A DNA stretch of 29,736 nucleotides from Streptomyces thinghirensis (GTDB lineage: Bacteria > Actinomycetota > Actinomycetia > Streptomycetales > Streptomycetaceae): assembly GCA_021502835.1 (NCBI GenBank), contig JAKFGP010000001.1:1-29736 (forward strand). Reading direction: 5' to 3'. The position numbers and the translations under genes are program-made. Below are positions 24,707 to 29,736 of this stretch, piece after piece (position 1 is the first letter of the stretch; each line of letters starts with the position of its first letter). The notes under the pieces are model-generated. The model worked only from the letters and a program-made list of their open reading frames with translations, searched no databases and had not been told where the DNA came from.

Positions 24707-27527
24707 ATGACAGAGGATCTCACCGGCCGAGCGGTATGCGGCAGCCCGCCAGCGCGCTGCCGAGCGGGCCCCGCGCTCGCCACCTTCCGCGAGATGTACG
24801 ACTTCGGCCTCGACCCCTTCCAGATCGAGGCCTGCCAGGCACTCGAGGCGGGCAAGGGCGTGCTGGTGGCCGCGCCCACCGGCTCCGGCAAGACGATCGT
24901 CGGCGAGTTCGCCGTCCACCTCGCCCCTCCAGCAGGGCAAGAAGTGCTTCTACGACGCCCATCAAGGCACTGTCGAACCAGAAGTACGCCGACCTGTGCC
25001 GCCGCTACGGCGCGGACAGAGTGGGCCTGCTCACCGGCGACAACAGCGTGAACCTCCGACGCCCCGGTGGTCGTGATGACCACCGAGGTCCTGCGGAACA
25101 TGCTCTACGCCGGCTCCCAGACCCTCCTCGGCCTCGGCCACGTGGTCATGGACGAGTGCACTACCTCTCCGACCGCTTCCGCGGGGCCGTGTGGGAGGAG
25201 GGTGATCATCCACCTCCCCGAATCCGTGACCCTGGTGTCACTGTCGGCCACCGTGTCGAACGCGGAGGAGTTCGGCGACTGGCTCGACACCGTGCGCGGC
25301 CACACCGAGGTGATCGTCTCCGAGCACCGGCCGGTGCCGCTGTTCCAGCACGTGCTGGCCGGGCGCCGGATGTACGACCTGTTCGAGGAGGGGCGAGGGC
25401 CACAAGAAGGCCGTCAACCCCGACCTCACGCGCATGGCGCGCCTGGAGGCGAGCCGCCCGTCCTACCAGGACCGCAGGCGCGGCCGTGCCATGAAGGAGG
25501 CCGACCGGGAGCGCGAGCGCCGGCAGCGCTCCCGTGTCTGGACGCCGGAGCCGGCCCGAGGTCATCGAGCGCCTGGACGCCGAGGGCCTGCTGCCCGCGA
25601 TCACCTTCATCTTCAGCCGCGCCGCCTGTGAGGCCGCCGTCCAGCAGTGCATGTACGCGGGGCCTGCGGCTCAGCGACGAGGACGCGCGGGAACGGGTCC
25701 GCTCCCTGGTCGAGGAGCGCACGTCCTCCATCCCGACCGAGGACCTGCACGTCCTGGGCTACTACGAGTGGCTGGAGGGCCTGGGCAGGGCATCGCCGCC
25801 CACCACGCGGGCATGCTGCCGACCTTCAAGGAGGTCGTCGAGGAGCTGTTCGTCCGCGGACTGGTCAAGGCCGTCTTCGCGACCGAGACCCTCGCCCTCG
25901 GCATCAACAATGCCCGCCCGCTCGGTGGTGCTGGAGAAGCTCGTCAAGTGGAACGGCGGGCAGCACGCCGACATCACCCCGGCGAGTACACCCAGCTCAC
26001 CGGCCGGGCCGGGCGGCGCGGCATCGACGTCGAGGCCATGCCGTCGTGCTGTGGCAGCGCGGCATGGGCCCCGAGCACCTAGCGGGACTGGCCGGTACGC
26101 GTACGTACCCGCTGCGCTCCAGCTTCAAGCCGTCGTACAACATGGCGGTCAACCTGGTCGAGCAGTTCGGCCGGCACCGTTCGCGGGAGCTGCTGGAGAC
26201 CTCCTTCGCGCAGTTCCAGGCGGACAAGTCGGTCGTCGGCATCTCCCGCCAGGTACGCAGCGCAACGAGGAAGGGCTGGAGGGCTACAAGGCCTCCATGA
26301 CCTGCCACCTCGGCGACTTCGAGGGTACCGCGCGGCTGCGCCGCGAGCTGAAGGACCGGGAGACCGAGCTGGCCCGGCAGGGCGCCAACCAGCGCCGCGC
26401 CGAGGCCGCCGTGGCGCTGGAGAAGCTGAAGCCGGGCGACGTCATCCACGTGCCGACGGGCAAGTAACGCGGGCCTGGCCCTGGTGCTGGACCCGGGCCT
26501 GCCCGCCGGCCGGTCCAACGGCCACCGCGGCTTCGAGCACCGCGACGGACCCCGCCCGCTGGTGCTGACCGCCAGCGGCAGGTCAAGCGGCTGGCGTCGA
26601 TGGACTTCCCGGTGCCGGTCGAGGGCGCTGGAGCGGATGCGGATCCCGAAGTCCTTCAACCCGCGCTCGCCCCAGTCCCGCCGGGACCTCGCCTCCGCGC
26701 TGCGCACCAAGGCCGGGCACATCCCGCCGGAGCGGGCCCGCAAGGAAGCGCTCGCAGGCCGCCGACGACCGGGAGATCGCCCGGCTGCGCAAGGACATCC
26801 GCGCCCACCCGTGCCACGGCTGTGACGACCGCGAGGACCACGCCCGCTGGGCCGAGGCGCTACCACCGGCTGCTGCGCGAACACCTCCCAGCTGGAACGC
26901 CGGATCGAGGGCCGGACAGAACACCATCGCCCCGCACCTTCGACCGGATCGTCGCGCTGCTGACGAGATGGACTACCTGCGCGGCGACGAGGTCACCCAG
27001 CACGGCAAGCGCCTCGCCCGGCTCTACGGCGAACTGCGACCTGCTCGCCAGCGAGTGTCTGCGCGAGGGCGTCTGGGAGGGCCTCTCCCCGGCCGAGCTG
27101 GCCGCCTGCGTCTCGCGCTGGTCTTCGGCGTCCCGCCGCCGACGACGCGATGGCGCTGAAGCTGCCCCTCGGGCAAGGCCAAGGCCGCGCTCGGTGAGAC
27201 GGTCCGTATCTGGGGCGCCTGGACGCCCTGGAGGAGGACTTCCGGATCAGCCAGCACCGAGGGGCGTCCGGCCGGCTGGCGCGAGCCCGACCTCGGCTTC
27301 GCCTGGGCCGCTACATGTGGGGCGTCCGGCAAGGGGCCTCGACGAGGTGCTGCGCGAGGTGGAGATGCCCGCCGGCGACTTCTGTGCGCTGGTGCAAGCA
27401 GGTCATCGACGTCCTCGGCCAGATCTCCTGCCGCCGCGCCCCCGAGGGCTCGACGGTCCCGAAGAACGCGCGAGGCGGTCGACGAACTGCTGCGCGGGGT
27501 GAAGTCGCCTACTCGTCCGTGGGCTAG
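24707..27527 (+). CDS. helY: Ski2/Mtr4-like DEVH-box RNA helicase HelY, heavily frameshifted
   Basis: A superfamily 2 helicase of the Ski2 group, presumed to act in RNA processing. The start ATG 24707 gives M-T-E-D-L. Motif I is A-P-T-G-S-G-K-T (about 24873-24896), motif II is M-D-E-V-H-Y (about 25148-25165, partly shifted), motif III is S-L-S-A-T-V-S-N (about 25240-25263), and motif VI is Q-L-T-G-R-A-G-R-R-G-I-D (about 25994-26030). The region H-A-G-M-L-P and the R-S-S-F-K-P-S-Y-N-M segment are typical of the family, and the C-terminal DSHCT domain ends V-A-Y-S-S-V-G before TAG 27525-27527. I count roughly twenty frame changes over 2.8 kb, none with a substitution stop. About 939 aa after reconstruction, full length for actinobacterial HelY. 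Confidence 0.93.
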
Positions 27528-27540
27528 CTCCCGCATCTCG

Positions 27541-27598
27541 GAGGCCTGGCGGTGTTCCGCCGGGCGCCTCGAGGCGTTTCGAGGGCCTTCGGCGCCTC
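27541..27598 (+). terminator. Two consecutive hairpins after helY
   Basis: Hairpin one pairs GAGGC 27541-27545 with GCCTC 27566-27570 and GGCGG with CCGCC around TGTT. Hairpin two pairs GAGGCG 27571-27576 with CGCCTC 27593-27598 and is followed by TTTCCC. The repeated GAGGC/GCCTC arms could pair in more than one way. Confidence 0.65.
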
Positions 27599-27912
27599 TT
27601 TCCCTCATCACGGTGAGTGACTCCTCGCACGCCCATTCGCAACTACACAGTGTGGTGGCGTCCGGCTCCCTGGCGTGCAAATGGGGCCTCCCGAGACTAC
27701 TCTCCAACCCGGTGCCCGTTTCCAGGTGCTTGCTGAATATGACACGGCGATGATCCCCTCGGCGGACTAAGCTCGCCCGCAGCACCTGCGAGTTGGGGTG
27801 AAATCGCGCCGCTTGTTCCCAATGTGCCGGAGCAACCCGATAACTCCCAGAGATACCCCGCCGCAAGCTCCCCATCCCCGCCGATTCGTTTCCGGCAGGG
27901 CCTACATGGTGA
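27599..27912. other. Intergenic region before rarA
   Basis: I see no gene. It holds two short odd-centred palindromes, GAGT-G-ACTC at 27615-27623 and ACAC-A-GTGT at 27645-27653, and a possible -10 TAAGCT at 27768-27773. The base composition is less GC-rich than in the neighbouring genes, as expected for a regulatory region. There is no tRNA end or direct repeat that would mark an integration site. Confidence 0.4.
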
Positions 27913-29525
27913 GTGTTGATTCCCCTCCGAGGTCGCCGTGAACTCTCTTACGCGCGAACGCTGTTGCTGCCGGCCATACCAGATGGCCGCGGCCACCAGG
28001 GCCGCCGTCGCCCTGGTGACGGAACCGGCCCGGCTCGCCGTCGGCCTGTGCGGTGCCGTCGCCACCCTGCTGGTGATCACGCGGCGGCACGAAGCGGTAC
28101 GCCGCGGCCGTACTACGGGTCCTGCGCGCCGAGCACGCCCGTCACAGCGCGTATCTGGAACGCCGGGCCGCGAGCCACACGGCGAGGATGGTCCGCCTCG
28201 GCGACGAAGTCCTGCCTAACGTCCTGGACTTCATGCGCCGGGGAGTACACCCGAGGAGGGTGATGCGCCGTCTCGGCGAGGTCGACCCCTCTACACCGAA
28301 CTCGGCGAGCCCCAGCGCCTAAGATGATCCGCATGGTGTGCGACATCGTCGACCGCAGGACTCCATGCGCGAATCCGCCGAGGCGTTCCTTCGTCGACAT
28401 GCGCCGCCGCGTTCCCGGGCGATCGTCCACCAGCAGAACAAGGAACTCCGCGAGATGGAGGAGGACCACAGGCGCAACCCCGAGGTCTTCGACGACCTCC
28501 TGCGCATCGACCACGGCACCGCCCTGATCGGCCGCCTCGCCGACTCGATCTCCGTCATCAGCCCGGCCCGGACGCCAGTGGCCCAAGCCGGTGGCACTCC
28601 TGGCGTGCTGCGCGGCGCCATGTCCCGGATCTGGAGTACCCCCGCATCAACCTGGCCTCCATCGCCAAGGGTCAACATCAAGGAGCACCCCGGTCAGAGC
28701 AGGTCATCCACACCGCGGCGGAGCCTCCTCGACCGGCGCACCCCGCTACTCGCCGCCGGGGGTCCAAGGTGCATGTCACCGCGACCAGGGTGCAGAGCGG
28801 TGTCTGCATCGAAGATCGAGGACGCCGGCATCAGCCTCAGCGAGGAGTCCCGCGCCCGCATCGAGGGGCTGCTGGGCACGCCAGAAGCGCGGCACCGACG
28901 TGGGACCTCGCCCACCGCCGCGGCCGGGCCTGTCGGTCGTCGGCCGCCTGTGCCCGGTACGGCATGGACGTGTCCCTGCGGGCCTCCGCGTACGGCGAGG
29001 TCCGGGCCATCCTCGTGCCGAGCAAGATGATGACCGCCGAGCCCAGGTCGGCCTCGCCCACGGCATCGGCGCGGCGTCCATCCCCCAAGCCGGGCCCCGG
29101 ACGCCCTCCCCCGACCCAGCCGTCCGCCCAGTAAGCGCCGTCCCACCGGCCCCGTATCCCCGACACACGGTCTCCCTGGAGGACGACGTTCCCGAGGTGA
29201 CCGAGTGGACGGCGGGCGGCCTCCCGCAGCGCCGCAGCCGGGTCAAGATGCCGCTCAGCCAGCGCCTCGCCGAACGGGCGAAGTGGGAGCGGGAGGACGC
29301 GAAGCGCGAGGCCCGCCAGGCCGCCGAGCGTGCCCAGGCTTACGGCTTCCCGGTGGAGCCAGGCCCAGGCCGGTGAAGGACGAGGAGGCTCCCCGCCGGG
29401 GCACTTCATCGGGGCCTTCTGGGAGGGCCTCAAGCGGCACACGGGCAGCACCCAGGCCCACCAGCAGTCCAGCAGCAACGAGCCGGCCCCACGCCCGCGG
29501 CGGACGACGAGGGAACCTCAAGTGA
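27913..29525 (+). CDS. rarA: Conservon sensor-like ATP-binding protein CvnA type (RarA), frameshifted
   Basis: First gene of a conservon, taken as cvn9/rar from its position after helY. In S. coelicolor and S. griseus this operon influences aerial mycelium formation. Two N-terminal membrane helices are recognisable (R-T-L-L-L-P-A-I then M-A-A-A-T-R-A-A-V-A-L-V; R-L-A-V-G-L-C-G-A-V-A-T-L-L-V-I). A linker helix region follows (H-Q-Q-N-K-E-L-R-E-M-E-E-D, L-L-R-I-D-H-G-T-A-L-I). The histidine-kinase-type ATPase domain has D-A-G-I as G1 and G-L-S-V-V-G-R-L as G2. The N-box reads D-R-R-T where D-N-A-T is expected. The C-terminus is charged (K-M-P-L-S-Q-R-L-A-E-R-A-K-W-E-R-E-D). Many frame changes occur. 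The start (GTG 27913 or ATG 27906) is uncertain; stop TGA 29523-29525 overlaps the next GTG. Confidence 0.8.
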
Positions 29526-29736
29526 TCGAGCGGCGAAACCAGTTCGACTGGATGCTCCAGGATCTCCACGACGCGGCGTCCCGGGCATCAGAGCTGATCG
29601 TGGTGCTCTCCGCCGACAGCCTGCGCATCGCCCGCTTCTCCGGGGACCCGGACGCCGCAGACCGGGTCGCGCGCGGCCTACGCGAGGCCTGCAGAGCCCT
29701 GGCCCAGCGCCGTCAACCAGGGATCCCGACCAGCGA
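29522..29736 (+). CDS. rarB: Roadblock/LC7-domain protein CvnB type (RarB), partial at window end
   Basis: The second conservon protein, a roadblock-fold partner that binds the CvnA-type sensor and the downstream small GTPase (CvnD). The start GTG 29522 overlaps the rarA stop as GTGA, indicating translational coupling. Visible hallmarks are F-D-W-M-L-Q-D-L, I-V-V-L-S-A-D-S-L-R-I-A-R and S-G-D-P-D-A-A-D-R-V. In a shifted frame the next part reads A-Y-A-G-L-Q-S-L-A-S-A-V-N. Small indels lie near 29572 and 29675-29700. The gene runs off the end of the window; rarC, rarD and a P450 gene would be expected beyond. Confidence 0.82.
   Translation, partial: MIERRNQFDWMLQDLHDAASRASELIVVLSADSLRIARFSGDPDAADRVARGLREACRALAQRRQPGIPTS

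Noticed and set aside
27528..27912. Possible attachment site or edge of an integrative element after helY
   Set aside because: No tRNA, integrase or direct repeats are visible, and the genes after it are the expected chromosomal conservon.
27938..29030. Plasmid transfer (SpdB/TraB-like) genes
   Set aside because: First impression from the broken frames; the motifs after correction fit a conservon sensor, and the overlapping roadblock gene confirms this.

Overview
This is high-GC actinobacterial DNA, almost certainly from a Streptomyces. The supporting signs are the codon bias, frequent GTG starts, HrdB-like -10 boxes (TAGGGT/TAGGCT), a dispersed palindromic repeat typical of the genus, and a gene order that matches, as I recall it, the S. 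coelicolor SCO1657-SCO1629 region read in reverse. The window contains the whole Pup-proteasome locus and its usual neighbours.

Layout: 1-30 is the 3' end of a gene that looks like metH. 170-869 is a HAD-family phosphatase. 1310-2913 is an orphan family-5 ABC substrate-binding lipoprotein. On the minus strand, 3029-3701 is a NarL/LuxR response regulator and 3716-4691 a stand-alone RecB/Cas4-like Fe-S nuclease. On the plus strand, 4865-6591 is an M50 site-2 protease with CBS domains and a repeat-rich N-terminus, 6741-7642 is the tRNA m1A58 methyltransferase TrmI, and 7911-8488 is a small secreted protein. A [3Fe-4S]-type ferredoxin lies at 8561-8866 (minus).

The core follows: arc/mpa (proteasomal ATPase), dop, pup, prcB, prcA, then an intervening lacI (minus) and MFS transporter (plus), then pafA, a tandem-FKBP lipoprotein, a cytoplasmic FKBP, and pafB and pafC. 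Pup ends in Gly-Gly-Gln, so Dop must deamidate it. PafA then ligates it to substrate lysines, ARC unfolds the tagged substrate (its C-terminal Gln-Tyr-Leu should dock on the 20S ring), and PrcBA degrades it. PafBC is the WYL-domain DNA-damage regulator known from mycobacteria. After pafC come a zinc-ribbon protein, a small membrane protein, tatA, tatC, the Ski2-like helicase helY, and the start of a conservon that I take to be cvn9/rar (rarA, then rarB running off the window end).

The main caveat is base quality. Nearly every gene has one to many single-base insertions or deletions, often in C or G runs, that break the frame, while the protein remains recognisable in the other frames. The independent breaks in essential or deeply conserved genes (pup, prcA, trmI, tatC, helY) point to sequencing or assembly error rather than decay, so I annotate these as CDS across the full reconstructed span. 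I found no rRNA, tRNA, CRISPR array, insertion sequence or phage gene. I do not see a wholly new system. The most unusual items are the lacI-MFS island splitting the proteasome genes, a three-half-site inverted repeat before tatA, the repeat-bearing N-terminus of the site-2 protease, and a non-canonical ATP-binding N-box in rarA.
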